Shown: positions 1-8,623, counted from the stretch's first letter. The stretch is 64,000 bases of DNA from Caulobacteraceae bacterium UBA3198 (GCA_002363865.1 DEWY01000004.1:235762-299761); one strand, 5' to 3'. Notes: a model not told the origin generated them from the sequence alone. Made by a program: numbers and translations.

Positions 1-173
1 CGAGCCACCGCCTGGGGCGCGGCCTGCGGCGCCAGCTCCACCACGATGCGGCCCTTGGTGGTGTCGATCACCAGCGTCTGGTCCGGATCGGGCTTTCGCC
101 AGTCGGGAGCCTCGGCGGCGGCGGTCAGCGGGAGCAGCGCGGCCAGCAGGCCGGCGATGAGGGGGGTCTTCAT
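1..173 (-). CDS. Cyclophilin-type peptidyl-prolyl isomerase, N-terminal part
   Basis: Only the first 57 codons are inside the window; the gene runs off the left edge. The visible protein starts with a Sec-type signal peptide (MKTPLIAGLLAALLPLTAAA) and continues into DQTLVIDTTKGRIVVELAP, the usual opening beta strands of the cyclophilin fold, so this is probably an exported PPIase that helps fold envelope proteins. The ATG overlaps the stop of the upstream gene as ATGA, which points to co-translation. Catalytic residues lie outside the window and cannot be checked. Confidence 0.75.
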   Translation of the reverse strand, partial: MKTPLIAGLLAALLPLTAAAEAPDWRKPDPDQTLVIDTTKGRIVVELAPQAAPQAVA

Positions 174-703
174 GTCCAGTCCTTGGCGTGGCGCAGGCGG
201 ACGCCGCTGGCGTGCAGGGTGGTGTCCCACACCGGGCGCAGATGGGTCAGGGTTTCGGTGAGGCGCAGCTCGACGCCCGCCTCGCGCAGGGCGGCGGGCA
301 GGTCGATGAGGGTCTCGCAGGCCAGCGGCGTCACGGGCTGGCGGGCCACCCACATGCCCGCATCATTCAGATCCTCGAACGGGGCGGTGGGCAGGGCGTA
401 GCGATACAGGGTCGCCGTCCGCAGGGCTTCGAGCCCGTCCCACTCCATAAAGGCGATGACCCGGGCCGGACTTGCCCCAAACCAGGCGATCCGGTCAGCC
501 GCGGTGGTGTCATCCCGGGGAAACAGCAGGATGCGCGGATAGTCCCGGGGAAACAGGTAGAGGGCCTGCCAGGCGTCCTCGATGGCCCAGACCAGCGGCC
601 CGTTCAGCCAGTCGCGCCCCGGCGGCCGCACCGAGGGGACGCGGACGGGGCGGGGCTCGAAAACCGCGATGCCCGGATCGTCGCTGAAGTGGTAGAGCTG
701 CAT
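170..703 (-). CDS. Hypothetical protein, DUF6886-like
   Basis: A 177-residue soluble protein with no signal peptide or membrane segment. The N-terminus MQLYHFSDDPGI and the internal run VWAIEDAWQALYLFPRDYPR recall the uncharacterised family DUF6886; that is a memory-based match and function is unknown. The reading frame stays open far upstream, but the ATG at 703 is chosen because the recognisable domain begins there and the upstream part is antisense to the kinase gene. It ends by ATGA overlap with the cyclophilin gene. Confidence 0.6.
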   Translation of the reverse strand: MQLYHFSDDPGIAVFEPRPVRVPSVRPPGRDWLNGPLVWAIEDAWQALYLFPRDYPRILLFPRDDTTAADRIAWFGASPARVIAFMEWDGLEALRTATLYRYALPTAPFEDLNDAGMWVARQPVTPLACETLIDLPAALREAGVELRLTETLTHLRPVWDTTLHASGVRLRHAKDWT

Positions 704-874
704 GAGGCGCGATAGCGCCTGATCGAGGCGGGCGGCGCAAGGCCCGCCGCGCGGGCCGGCGCCAGCGTCTTTGGCCGGGCTGCGGGCCTGCTTCACATTG
801 CCCCGACTGTGCTTTCCCTGTAATCGGCGCCCGTTCCCGATCATCTTGCGCCTCGGAAGAGAAACCTGCCCGCC

Positions 875-1864
875 ATGACCGAGCTTTACGACGTCGCCGC
901 CATCGGCAACGCCATCGTCGATGTGATCGCCCCGGCGGATGAGGCCTTCCTGACGTCTGAGGGTCTGTCCAAGGGCGCGATGATGCTGATCGACGAGGCC
1001 CGGGGCGTGGACCTCTACAGCCGCATGGCGCCGGGCGTCGAAACCTCCGGCGGCTCGGCCGGCAACACCGTGGCCGGCGTGGCCAGCTTCGGCGGCCGCG
1101 CGGCCTATCTGGGCAAGGTGGCCAAGGACCAGCTGGGCGATGTCTTCGCCCACGACCTGCGCGCCCAGGGCGTGCGGTTCGATGTGGCGCCGCTGGGCGC
1201 CGGTCCGGCCACGGCCCGCTGCCTGATCAATGTGACGCCCGACGGCCAGCGCACCATGTGCACCTATCTGGGCGCCTCCACCGAACTCACCGCCGACGAC
1301 GTCGACCCGGCGATCATCGAGGCGGCCAGGATCGTCTATCTGGAAGGCTATCTGTTCGACCCCTTCGAGGCCCGCCGCGCCTTCGCCAAGGCCGCAGGCC
1401 TGGCCCGGGCCAATGGCCGCCAGATCGCCATCACCCTGTCGGACGCCTTTGTCGTGGAGCGCCATCGCGGGGCCCTGATGGAATTCATCGAAACCCAGGT
1501 GGACATCGTCTTCGCCAATGAGGCCGAGGTCTGCGCCCTGTTTGAGACCCCCGACTTCGACGCCGCGGTGAACGCCCTGGCCAGCCGCACGGCCATCGCC
1601 GCGGTGACCCGCAGCGAGCAGGGCTCGGTCATCGCCGCCGGCGAGGCCCGCCACGAGATCTGGGCCGCAGCCGTGGACAAGGTGGTCGACACCACCGGGG
1701 CCGGCGACCAGTACGCCGCGGGCTTCCTATATGGACTGGCGAACGATCGCTCGCTTCCGGTCTGCGGCCAGCTCGGCTCGCTGGCGGCGGCGGAGGTGAT
1801 CTCCCACTACGGGCCCCGGCCGCAGGTCTCGCTGAAGGCCCTGGCCGCTTCGAGAGGACTTTGA
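875..1864 (+). CDS. PfkB-family sugar/adenosine kinase
   Basis: A 329-residue ribokinase-fold enzyme. The C-terminal signature DTTGAGDQYAAGFLYGL contains the GAGD anion hole and catalytic Asp of the PfkB family, and the N-terminal part has the glycine-rich GGSAGNTVAGVASFGG substrate segment. Close relatives in alphaproteobacteria are annotated adenosine kinase, converting adenosine to AMP, but substrate cannot be fixed from sequence. It lies 5 nt upstream of hisB, so it may head the his operon; a link to adenylate and AICAR metabolism would be sensible but is inferred. Confidence 0.85.
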   Translation: MTELYDVAAIGNAIVDVIAPADEAFLTSEGLSKGAMMLIDEARGVDLYSRMAPGVETSGGSAGNTVAGVASFGGRAAYLGKVAKDQLGDVFAHDLRAQGVRFDVAPLGAGPATARCLINVTPDGQRTMCTYLGASTELTADDVDPAIIEAARIVYLEGYLFDPFEARRAFAKAAGLARANGRQIAITLSDAFVVERHRGALMEFIETQVDIVFANEAEVCALFETPDFDAAVNALASRTAIAAVTRSEQGSVIAAGEARHEIWAAAVDKVVDTTGAGDQYAAGFLYGLANDRSLPVCGQLGSLAAAEVISHYGPRPQVSLKALAASRGL

Positions 1865-1869
1865 AGACC

Positions 1870-2460
1870 ATGGCGCGCACGGCCGAGGTGGTTCGCAACA
1901 CGAAGGAAACCCAGATCACGATCAGCGTCGATCTGGACGGGACCGGCGTGTCCGACGTGGAGACCGGCGTCGGCTTCTTCGACCACATGCTCGACGCCTT
2001 CGCCCGCCATGGCGGCATCGACCTGAAGGTCCGCACCAAGGGCGACCTGCACATCGACGCCCACCACACGGTGGAGGACACCGGCATCGTGCTCGGTCAG
2101 GCCATCCACAAGGCGCTGGACGGGTTCAAGGGCATCCGCCGGTTCGGCCATGCCTATATCCCCATGGACGAGACCCTGACGCGCTGCGCCATCGACCTGT
2201 CCAACCGGCCCTATCTGATCTGGAAGACCGCCTTCCGGACGCCGAAGATCGGCGAGATGGACACCGAGCTGTTCAAGGAGTTCCACCACGCCTTCGCCAT
2301 GAATTGCGGCGCCTGCGTGCACCTGGAGACCCTGTACGGGGACAACAGCCACCATATCGCCGAGAGCGGGTTCAAGGCCTTGGCCCGCGCCCTGCGCACG
2401 GCCATTGAGATCGACCCCAAGACGGGCGGCCAGGCCCCCTCCACAAAGGGCGTGCTCTAG
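1870..2460 (+). CDS. hisB: Imidazoleglycerol-phosphate dehydratase
   Basis: Histidine biosynthesis, dehydrating imidazole-glycerol phosphate to imidazole-acetol phosphate with two Mn ions. The 196-residue length is that of the monofunctional enzyme, with no phosphatase domain. The two repeated metal motifs are visible: AHHTVEDTGI in the first half and DNSHHIAESGFKA in the second, plus GFFDHMLDAFARHG. A TTG nine bases upstream is in frame but overlaps the kinase stop; the ATG at 1870 is preferred. First his gene of a compact hisB-H-A-F-E operon. Confidence 0.97.
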   Translation: MARTAEVVRNTKETQITISVDLDGTGVSDVETGVGFFDHMLDAFARHGGIDLKVRTKGDLHIDAHHTVEDTGIVLGQAIHKALDGFKGIRRFGHAYIPMDETLTRCAIDLSNRPYLIWKTAFRTPKIGEMDTELFKEFHHAFAMNCGACVHLETLYGDNSHHIAESGFKALARALRTAIEIDPKTGGQAPSTKGVL

Positions 2461-2487
2461 GCGCGCCCAAGGGTCTAAGGAACCGCT

Positions 2488-3132
2488 ATGCAGACCGTCG
2501 CCCTGATCGACTACGGGTCGGGCAATCTCCGTTCGGCGCAGAACGCCCTTGAGAAAGCCGCCGGCTCCGCTTCCGGCGGTGCGGAGATTCGCGTGACCGC
2601 CGACCCTGAGACGGTGGTCGCCGCCGATCGCATCGTCCTGCCCGGCGTGGGCGCCTTCGCGGCCTGTCGCGAAGCGCTGATGGCCCGGCCAGGTCTGGTC
2701 GAGGCGATCACCGAGGCGGTGCAGACCCGCGGCGTCCCCTTCCTGGGGGTCTGCGTCGGCATGCAGCTGCTGGCCAGCCGCGGCCTGGAGTTCGGCGAAG
2801 CCCCGGGCCTCGACTGGATCCCGGGCGAGGTCCGTCGCCTGACCCCGGCCAGCCCCGCCTGCAAGGTGCCGCACATGGGCTGGAACAGCCTGGACGACAT
2901 CAGCCCCGCGGGCGCAGACCTCGGCCTGGCTTCCGACGGGGCCATGTATTTCACCCACTCCTTCGCCTTCCACGCGGCCGATGCGGCCGATGTGGCCGCC
3001 TTCACCGATCACGGGGGCCGGTTCGCCGCCGCCGTGGCCAGGGGCAATGTGGCGGGGGTTCAATTCCACCCGGAGAAGTCGCAGTCTGCCGGGCTTTCTC
3101 TCCTCGCGCGCTTTCTGGAGTGGCGACCTTGA
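2488..3132 (+). CDS. hisH: Imidazole glycerol phosphate synthase, glutaminase subunit
   Basis: Class I glutamine amidotransferase that supplies ammonia to HisF. The 214-residue protein has the oxyanion strand LIDYGSGNLRS, the nucleophile Cys89 within FLGVCVGMQLL, and the His/Glu pair in FHPEKSQ near the C-terminus. An AAGGA sequence sits just upstream of the ATG. Its 3' end overlaps the chosen hisA start by 13 nt, so the two are translationally linked. Confidence 0.97.
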   Translation: MQTVALIDYGSGNLRSAQNALEKAAGSASGGAEIRVTADPETVVAADRIVLPGVGAFAACREALMARPGLVEAITEAVQTRGVPFLGVCVGMQLLASRGLEFGEAPGLDWIPGEVRRLTPASPACKVPHMGWNSLDDISPAGADLGLASDGAMYFTHSFAFHAADAADVAAFTDHGGRFAAAVARGNVAGVQFHPEKSQSAGLSLLARFLEWRP

Positions 3133-3851
3133 TCCTCTATCCGGCCATCGACCTGAAGGACGGCCAGTGCGTGCGCGTGCTGCACGGCGTCCTCGACACC
3201 GCCACGGTGTTCAACACCTCGCCCGCCGACCAGGCCAAGCAGTGGGCCAATGCCGGCTTCCCCTGGATCCATGTGGTGGACCTGAACGGGGCGGTGGAAG
3301 GCAAGGCGGTCAACGCCTTGGCCGTGGAGGCCATTCTCTCGGCCGTCTCCGTCCCCGTGCAGCTGGGCGGCGGCATCCGCAGCCTGGCCGATATCGAGGG
3401 CTGGATCGAGGCCGGCGTCAGCCGGGTGATCCTGGGCACGCTGGCCGTGCGCGAACCGCAGGTTGTGGTGGAAGCCGCCCGCCTGTGGCCCGAACAGATC
3501 GCCGTCAGCGTCGATGTCCGCGGCGGCAAGGTGGCCGTCCAGGGCTGGACCGAGGATTCCGACCTTGACGCCGTCACCGTGGCCAAACGGTTCGAGGACG
3601 CCGGCGTCAGCGCCCTGATCATCACCGACATCGAGCGTGACGGCGCCCTCACCGGCTTCAACGTCGACGTGTTCGGGGCCATGGCCGATGCGGTGGACAT
3701 CCCCGTCATCGCCGCGGGCGGCCTGGCCAGCGTCGAGGACATCCACAAGCTTCGCGCTCGCAAGGGCCGCCCGATCGCCGGCGCGGTCCTGGGCCGGGCC
3801 CTCTATACCGGCGCCATCAAGGCGCCCGAAGCCATCAAGGCTGCGGCCTGA
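3120..3851 (+). CDS. hisA: ProFAR isomerase
   Basis: Phosphoribosylformimino-5-aminoimidazole carboxamide ribotide isomerase, a TIM barrel of 243 residues. The first catalytic Asp is in YPAIDLKDG and the phosphate-binding glycine runs are VQLGGGIRS and VIAAGGLASVED. The GTG at 3120 is used here; an in-frame TTG at 3129, overlapping the hisH stop, would give a start directly at ILYPAIDL and is a real alternative. The stop overlaps the hisF ATG (TGATG). Confidence 0.96.
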   Translation: MATLILYPAIDLKDGQCVRVLHGVLDTATVFNTSPADQAKQWANAGFPWIHVVDLNGAVEGKAVNALAVEAILSAVSVPVQLGGGIRSLADIEGWIEAGVSRVILGTLAVREPQVVVEAARLWPEQIAVSVDVRGGKVAVQGWTEDSDLDAVTVAKRFEDAGVSALIITDIERDGALTGFNVDVFGAMADAVDIPVIAAGGLASVEDIHKLRARKGRPIAGAVLGRALYTGAIKAPEAIKAAA

Positions 3852-4651
3852 TGCTGAACCTGCGCGTCATCCCCTGCCTGGACGTCAAGGACGGCCGTGT
3901 GGTCAAGGGCGTGCAGTTCCTCTCCCTGCGCGACGCCGGCGATCCGGTGGAGCAGGCCAGCGCCTATGACGCGGCCGGCGCCGACGAGCTGATGTTCCTG
4001 GACATCACCGCCAGCCACGAGGGCCGCGGCGCCATCCTCGATGTCATCGCCCGCACGGCGGACGTCTGCTTCATGCCGCTCAGCGTCGGCGGCGGCATCC
4101 GCGCGGTGGACGACGCGCGCCGCCTGTTGCTGGCCGGCGCCGACAAGATTTCGGTGAACACCGCGGCTGTGGAAAACCCCGACCTGATCAGCGCCTGCGC
4201 CGACGCTTTCGGCTCCCAGGCCGTGGTCTGCGCCATCGACGCCAAGCGCGCCGAGGACGGCGACTGGCGGGTCTTCATCTATGGCGGGCGCAAGGACACC
4301 GGCCTGAATGTGGTCGACTATGCCCGCCTGGCCGTGGAGAAGGGGGCCGGCGAGATCCTGCTGACCTCCATGGACCGGGACGGCGCCAAGACCGGTTACG
4401 ATATCGAACTGCTGCGGGCCGTGACGTCCGCCGTCAGTGTGCCGGTGATCGCCTCTGGGGGCGCCGGTTCAGCCGCCCACATGGTCGAGGCCGCCACCCA
4501 GGGCGGCGCCGACGCGGTGCTGGCCGCCTCTATCTTCCACTTCGGCGAGGTTTCCATCGGCGAGGTCAAGCAGGCCATGGCGGCCGCCGGCCTGCCTGCC
4601 CGCCTGACCGGGGCCGAGATGCGCCGCGACGCCGCCGAGGCCTTCTCATGA
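3851..4651 (+). CDS. hisF: Imidazole glycerol phosphate synthase, cyclase subunit
   Basis: Cyclase half of IGP synthase, using ammonia from HisH to make IGP and AICAR. The TIM-barrel start LNLRVIPCLDVKDGRVVKG contains catalytic Asp11, and MPLSVGGGIR and VIASGGAGS are the phosphate loops. At 266 residues it is slightly longer than the usual 250-258, owing to a C-terminal tail. It overlaps hisA by one base and hisE by four (ATGA). Confidence 0.97.
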   Translation: MLNLRVIPCLDVKDGRVVKGVQFLSLRDAGDPVEQASAYDAAGADELMFLDITASHEGRGAILDVIARTADVCFMPLSVGGGIRAVDDARRLLLAGADKISVNTAAVENPDLISACADAFGSQAVVCAIDAKRAEDGDWRVFIYGGRKDTGLNVVDYARLAVEKGAGEILLTSMDRDGAKTGYDIELLRAVTSAVSVPVIASGGAGSAAHMVEAATQGGADAVLAASIFHFGEVSIGEVKQAMAAAGLPARLTGAEMRRDAAEAFS

Positions 4652-4971
4652 GCCGTCTGGCCGAGGTCCTTGCGCGCCTGTCGGCTGTGATCGAGAGCCG
4701 CAAGGGCGGCGATGCGGCCGCCTCCTACACCGCCCGCCTGCTCAGCGACCCGTCCCTGGCCGCCAAGAAGCTGGGCGAAGAGGCGATCGAGACGGTGATC
4801 GCCGCCGTTCAGGCCGACAAGGACGCCCTGGCCGCCGAGAGCGCCGACCTGCTCTATCACTGGCTGGTGGTCCTGGCCGCTGCGGGCGTGTCCCTGGACG
4901 AGGTCGCCGCCAGGCTCGAAGCCCGCGAGGGCGTGTCCGGCCATGCCGAGAAGGCCGGCCGCAGCGGCTAG
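4648..4971 (+). CDS. hisE: Phosphoribosyl-ATP pyrophosphatase
   Basis: Hydrolyses PR-ATP to PR-AMP, the second step of histidine synthesis. The 107-residue all-helical protein shows the MazG-like metal motif in KKLGEEAIETVIAA followed by ESADLLYHWLVVLA. It is separate from hisI, which is not in the window. Last gene of the operon; its stop codon abuts a palindromic element that could act as the transcript end. Confidence 0.95.
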   Translation: MSRLAEVLARLSAVIESRKGGDAAASYTARLLSDPSLAAKKLGEEAIETVIAAVQADKDALAAESADLLYHWLVVLAAAGVSLDEVAARLEAREGVSGHAEKAGRSG

Positions 4972-5081
4972 AGCGCGTTCCGTAAGGTGGGAACCGGTTA
5001 TCGGCGTAAAACGCGCTCAAGTCTTTTAGTTAGAGCCTGATTCAACGATCAGACGGTTCCGCCTGATCGCATCAGGCTCTA
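4971..5081. repeat. Two-hairpin intergenic element after hisE
   Basis: Two consecutive inverted repeats fill the gap. The first has arms GAGCGCGTT (4971-4979) and AACGCGCTC (5010-5018). The second has perfect 11-bp arms TAGAGCCTGAT (5031-5041) and ATCAGGCTCTA (5071-5081), enclosing a nested hairpin GATCAGACGG / CCGCCTGATC. The outer arms overlap the stop codons of both convergent genes. Similar palindromes are scattered through Caulobacteraceae genomes as far as I recall. It may serve as a bidirectional terminator or mRNA stabiliser; that is inference. Confidence 0.75.
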
Positions 5082-5402
5082 GGACTTGGGCGGTGGAGGC
5101 TTGTTATCCAGCAGCAGCTGGCCCTGCTTCTGCACCTTGCCGCGAATCTTGCCGGCCATCATGGCCAGCACATTGGGCAGGTTGATCTCCATCCGCACCG
5201 CATCGGCCAGCACGTCCAGATGGCCGCTGATGGTCTGGCCCAGCACCGTGGCGGAAAAGCCCATCCGGTCGCCGCTCCACTGGCGGGTGAGCTTGGCGCT
5301 CTCGCCGAACTGGCTGACAATCTTGTCGAACCCGTCCTCCAGCCGCCGGCGCGCCTCAGCCGCGCCGAGACTGTGGGGAATGTCGATGGTGACGGGTTTC
5401 AT
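5079..5402 (-). CDS. Polyhydroxyalkanoic acid system family protein
   Basis: A 107-residue protein matching in outline the PHA_gran_rgn family: N-terminal TIDIPHSLGAAEARRRLEDG, central sheet residues and a C-terminal NLPNVLAMMAGKIRGKVQKQG. Members are small proteins named for association with PHA granule genes, but their biochemical role is poorly defined and no PHA gene lies nearby. It is transcribed toward hisE and its stop lies in the palindromic element. Confidence 0.75.
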   Translation of the reverse strand: MKPVTIDIPHSLGAAEARRRLEDGFDKIVSQFGESAKLTRQWSGDRMGFSATVLGQTISGHLDVLADAVRMEINLPNVLAMMAGKIRGKVQKQGQLLLDNKPPPPKS

Positions 5403-5453
5403 CGGCGACCTCGCTGCGTTCAGGTCAGTCTAACGCGAAAACCCGCGACAGGC

Positions 5454-6026
5454 TCATCCCCGGGCCTTGCGCTTCAGCGCCACATAGAGGGCGCCGCCGC
5501 CGCCATGGCGACGATGGGCTTCCGAAACGCCGGCCACGATGGACCGCAGGTGAGGGGCGGCCAGCCATTCCGGGGCGGCCCGGCGCAGCGTGCCGTCGCC
5601 GGTCCCGCGGGAACCCTTGCCGGTGATCACCAGCACGGCTCGGTGCCCCTCGTGCCAGGCCTGCAGGAGGAAGCCGTCCAGCCGCGCCCGGGCCGCGTCA
5701 TAGGTCAGCCCGTGCAGGTCCAGCCGCGCGGCGATGGGATCGCGCTCACGCACGATGCGGTGATGGCGGTTGGGCTCGATGAGTTCGGGCCCAGGCCACG
5801 GGGCCTGCGAGGGCGGCCGCGGCGCAGGTCCGGGCCCCGGCGGGGCGGTCTTGGGCGGTTGTTTGCCCGGCGGGGCCTTGCCCTTGGGCGCAAGGGCCGT
5901 CGCTGGCGGCGGCGCCTCGACCGGATCAGCCGGGGCCGCCGGCGTATGGCGTCCGGGCAGGGGATGGAGCGTGGCCGCCACGACCGACCAGAGCCTGTGC
6001 TCCTCAGGTCGAAGCGGCCGTTTCAT
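5454..6026 (-). CDS. Smr-domain protein
   Basis: A 190-residue stand-alone Smr protein. The N-terminal half is Pro/Ala-rich and low complexity. The Smr domain follows, with LDLHGLTYDAARARLDGFL and ITGKGSRGTGDGTLRRAAPEWL, the LDxHG and TGxG motifs typical of MutS2-type nicking nucleases. Such proteins are implicated in nucleic-acid cleavage, including at collided ribosomes in some bacteria; the role here is not known. It starts by ATGA overlap with the mltA stop, so it is in the same transcript. Confidence 0.88.
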   Translation of the reverse strand: MKRPLRPEEHRLWSVVAATLHPLPGRHTPAAPADPVEAPPPATALAPKGKAPPGKQPPKTAPPGPGPAPRPPSQAPWPGPELIEPNRHHRIVRERDPIAARLDLHGLTYDAARARLDGFLLQAWHEGHRAVLVITGKGSRGTGDGTLRRAAPEWLAAPHLRSIVAGVSEAHRRHGGGGALYVALKRKARG

Positions 6027-7117
6027 GGGGTTGGGTCGGGTCCGACCCTGGGCGCCAGGCGCACCATCTTCAAGGTGTGACGCACCCGGCCGGCCTCGAC
6101 GCCGGCCTCGGGTCCTGAACCCAGATAGAGGTCGGCGCGGACCTCGCCCTTGATCGCCCCGCCGGTGTCCAGGGCCACAGCCAGGCGACGATAGACGGGG
6201 AAGGCGCCGCTGAGGATGGGGGCGGTGGCGTCGATCCAGAACAGTTCGCCGACCCGGTGCTGGGAGAGATCCACGGCGATGGCGTGGTCCGGGGGCAGGG
6301 GCACGCCCGCCGCGCCCAGGGGATGGAGACCGTCGTCAGCCTCCAGGCGGAACCACACATAGCGCCGGTTCAGGCGCATGATGGCGTCGGCCGCTGGCCC
6401 CCTGTGGGCGGCGAGCCAGGCGCGGATCGCCTCGCCCGAGGTGTTGTCCGCCGCCAGTAGCCCGCGGTCGCGCATGGGATTGGCGATGCCCGAGAAGGGC
6501 AGGTCGTTGTGGGCGGCGAACAGCACCTTGACCCGGGCCCCGTCGGCGAAGGTCAGGACGCCGGAGCCCTGAATCTGCAGGAAGAACAGCTCCTCCGGCC
6601 GCATCCAGGCCAGCACCTGATCGGGCGTGGTCGCTTCGATGGCGGCCCGGTCGGCGCGGCCCGACAGCGCGGCGTGGTTGGCGGGCTTGGCGCGGACTGG
6701 GGCGCTGTACTCCGCGTCCGGCGCGATCCGGGCGGTGTATTCCGGCGCATAATAGGCGGTCAGAATCCCTTGGCCGGGGAGCGGCTCCAGGCGAAAATTG
6801 GCTTCGAAAAAGGCGCGGGCCGCATCATCGTCCAGACGCGGCTGAGCCCGGGCGCGGCGGCAGATTTCGACCTCGGCCGGCGCCTTGGCTACGCCGCAGG
6901 TGGCCTGATAGGCCGCGAAGGCCTCGGCGTGGTCGGCCTGCGCCCAACCGGTCAGGGCGCTGAAAGCGATCGGCGCCGGCGCCGGCCCGTCAGCGGGCGG
7001 CGCGTCCGGCGACGGCGCCGGGGTAGGGGGAGTCGGAGCCTCATCGGGCGCCCGCGCAGTGGCGCAGGCGCTCAGGAGGAGGGCGCCGCCGATGACGCCG
7101 ACCAGACGCAACCGCAC
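6023..7117 (-). CDS. mltA: Membrane-bound lytic murein transglycosylase A
   Basis: Cleaves peptidoglycan glycan strands to 1,6-anhydromuropeptides at the outer membrane. The start chosen is the GTG at 7117, giving MRLRLVGVIGGALLLSAC, a lipoprotein signal with Cys18 as the lipidated residue. The MltA domain (QGILTAYYAPEYTA) is followed by the 3D domain with the Asp-rich VALDTGGAIKGEVRADLYLG. A much longer open frame upstream is antisense-like reading through the Tim44-like gene and is not used. Length 364 residues fits the family. Confidence 0.92.
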   Translation of the reverse strand: MRLRLVGVIGGALLLSACATARAPDEAPTPPTPAPSPDAPPADGPAPAPIAFSALTGWAQADHAEAFAAYQATCGVAKAPAEVEICRRARAQPRLDDDAARAFFEANFRLEPLPGQGILTAYYAPEYTARIAPDAEYSAPVRAKPANHAALSGRADRAAIEATTPDQVLAWMRPEELFFLQIQGSGVLTFADGARVKVLFAAHNDLPFSGIANPMRDRGLLAADNTSGEAIRAWLAAHRGPAADAIMRLNRRYVWFRLEADDGLHPLGAAGVPLPPDHAIAVDLSQHRVGELFWIDATAPILSGAFPVYRRLAVALDTGGAIKGEVRADLYLGSGPEAGVEAGRVRHTLKMVRLAPRVGPDPTP

Positions 7118-7121
7118 AGAC

Positions 7122-7742
7122 CTAAGCCTCCGCGGCGTCGACGTGAACCAGGGTCCAGTTGGGGTCGCGGCTCTTGAGATTGCGCTCGAAGGTCCAGAGC
7201 TCGGCGGTGCGGCGGTCGTCCACCGCCTCTCCGCGTTCGTCCTTGGTGCGGCCGCGCAGTTCGGCCAGGAAGCGCACGGTGACGCGGGCGGCGTCGCCCT
7301 CGACCTCGGCCTTTTCCATGTCGGCCCTCGGCGGATGCAGGAATTCCACCGTCTCGGTGCGGCCCTCGGCCTCGCGGGCGGAAATGGCCGATTCAAAGGC
7401 CGAATAGACCTCATCCGAAAGCAGATTGCGCAGGGTCTCGCGCTCGCCGGCGGCAAACGCGTTGACGATCATCTGATAGGCCGACTTGGCGCCGTGCAGG
7501 AAGTGGCTGAGATCGAAGTTCGGATCGCGGGCCCGGACCGCGGCCAGACCGGACAGGGCGACGCCTTCAGCCTCCTCGGAGGCTTCAAGGACACGCTCCA
7601 CCGGGCGCACCGGGCTCGGCTGACCCTCGGCCGCCGGCTTGTCCTCCGGCTGCCGTCCGACCCGCCGTCCCAGCACTGAATAGAGCTGGTAGAGGACAAT
7701 GGCCGCCAGGGCGGCGAAGATGATCAGCTCCAGTAGGGGCAA
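7122..7742 (-). CDS. Tim44-like (TimA family) membrane protein
   Basis: Bacterial relative of mitochondrial Tim44. With the TTG at 7742 the protein starts LPLLELIIFAALAAIVLYQL, a single N-terminal membrane anchor, then a short Pro/Glu-rich linker and a C-terminal Tim44 fold (LRNLLSDEVYSAFESAIS, VTVRFLAELRG), 206 residues. Another in-frame TTG at 7814 would add 24 residues without similarity, and a TATATAG sequence (7799-7805) lies between the two, so it is more likely promoter than coding. Function in bacteria is unclear; divergent secB may be coincidental or hint at protein export. Confidence 0.82.
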   Translation of the reverse strand: MPLLELIIFAALAAIVLYQLYSVLGRRVGRQPEDKPAAEGQPSPVRPVERVLEASEEAEGVALSGLAAVRARDPNFDLSHFLHGAKSAYQMIVNAFAAGERETLRNLLSDEVYSAFESAISAREAEGRTETVEFLHPPRADMEKAEVEGDAARVTVRFLAELRGRTKDERGEAVDDRRTAELWTFERNLKSRDPNWTLVHVDAAEA

Positions 7743-7949
7743 ACGGGTCTCTCGTGGGCTTCTGTGGGCGAGCGGGCCAGAAACGCGGCCCTCATGGTCT
7801 ATATAGTCGCTCAAAACGCCGGCGTCAGGACCGACGTTGCATCACGCAGGGTCGCATGTTAGCAGCCCGCGCCAGGAAAGGGCGGGTTTTCCCGCCACAA
7901 TGGGGTCGGCTCTGACGCCGGCCTGGCCTCCCAGAACGGACAGACGTGC

Positions 7950-8456
7950 ATGACCGACACCGACGCCGCCGCCCCCGGCGGCCAGCCGAATGGCGCTGAG
8001 GCCTTTGTTCCGGGTGTTCGCATCCTGGCCCAGTTCATCCGTGACCTGTCCTTCGAAAACCCGCGTGCGCCTGACGCCCTGCGCGGAACCGGCGCCCAGC
8101 CGCAGATCGATCTCGGCGTCGAAATGAACGCCCGCGGCCGTGATGACGGCCTGTTCGAGGTGGACCTGAAGCTGTCGGCGCGGGCCTCGCGCGAAGACGG
8201 GCCGGTCTTCCATGTGGAGCTTCTCTATGGCGGCGTCTTCGGGATCAACGGCGTCGCGCCGGAGGATCTGGAGCAGGTGCTGCTGGTGGATTGCCCGCGC
8301 TTCCTGTTCCCCTTCGCCCGTCGGGTGATCGCCGACGTGACCTCGGACGGCGGCTTCCCGCCCTTCCTGCTCGATCCCATCGACTTCGCCGGGGTCTATG
8401 CGGCCCGCAAGGCCCAGGGCGACCTGTCGCAGATGGACGAGATCGGCAACGCCTGA
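7950..8456 (+). CDS. secB: Protein-export chaperone SecB
   Basis: Tetrameric cytosolic chaperone that keeps Sec substrates unfolded and hands them to SecA. The 168-residue protein has the SecB core FIRDLSFENPRAP, the sheet segment FEVDLKLSARAS, the groove residues FHVELLYGGVFGI and the C-terminal CPRFLFPFARRVIADV. An acidic, Ala/Gly-rich N-terminal extension of about 25 residues precedes the core. It is divergent from the Tim44-like gene with a roughly 200-bp shared upstream region. Confidence 0.95.
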   Translation: MTDTDAAAPGGQPNGAEAFVPGVRILAQFIRDLSFENPRAPDALRGTGAQPQIDLGVEMNARGRDDGLFEVDLKLSARASREDGPVFHVELLYGGVFGINGVAPEDLEQVLLVDCPRFLFPFARRVIADVTSDGGFPPFLLDPIDFAGVYAARKAQGDLSQMDEIGNA

Positions 8457-8515
8457 TCTGAAGCGCGGCCCGACGGGCCGTGTTCAACCGCGCCTGACGA
8501 CCAGCCCCAATCCTC

Positions 8516-8604
8516 CGTCATGGTCGGACTTGATCCGACCATCCATGAACACCGTCTAGCGGTTGTGTGCATGGGCCCTCGGGTCGAGCCCGAGGGCGAC
8601 GACG
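8516..8604. repeat. Palindromic repeat family A, copy 1
   Basis: Two perfect hairpins about 30 bp apart: TGGTCGGA-cttga-TCCGACCA (8521-8541) and CCCTCGGG-tcgag-CCCGAGGG (8576-8596), joined by the sequence ATCCATGAACACC. The same pair of hairpins recurs at 56005-56092 (inverted), 59514-59600 and 61451-61538. Read as protein it gives the phrase GLDPTIHEH, a familiar spurious ORF. Lies between convergent secB and dnaQ. Confidence 0.9.
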
Positions 8605-8623
8605 TGGGGGCGTGGCGACAAGC

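Noticed and set aside
704..1654. N-terminal extension of the minus-strand frame ending at 170
   Set aside because: It runs antisense through the adenosine-kinase-like gene, is Gly/Ala-rich and lacks domains; the family similarity starts at 703.
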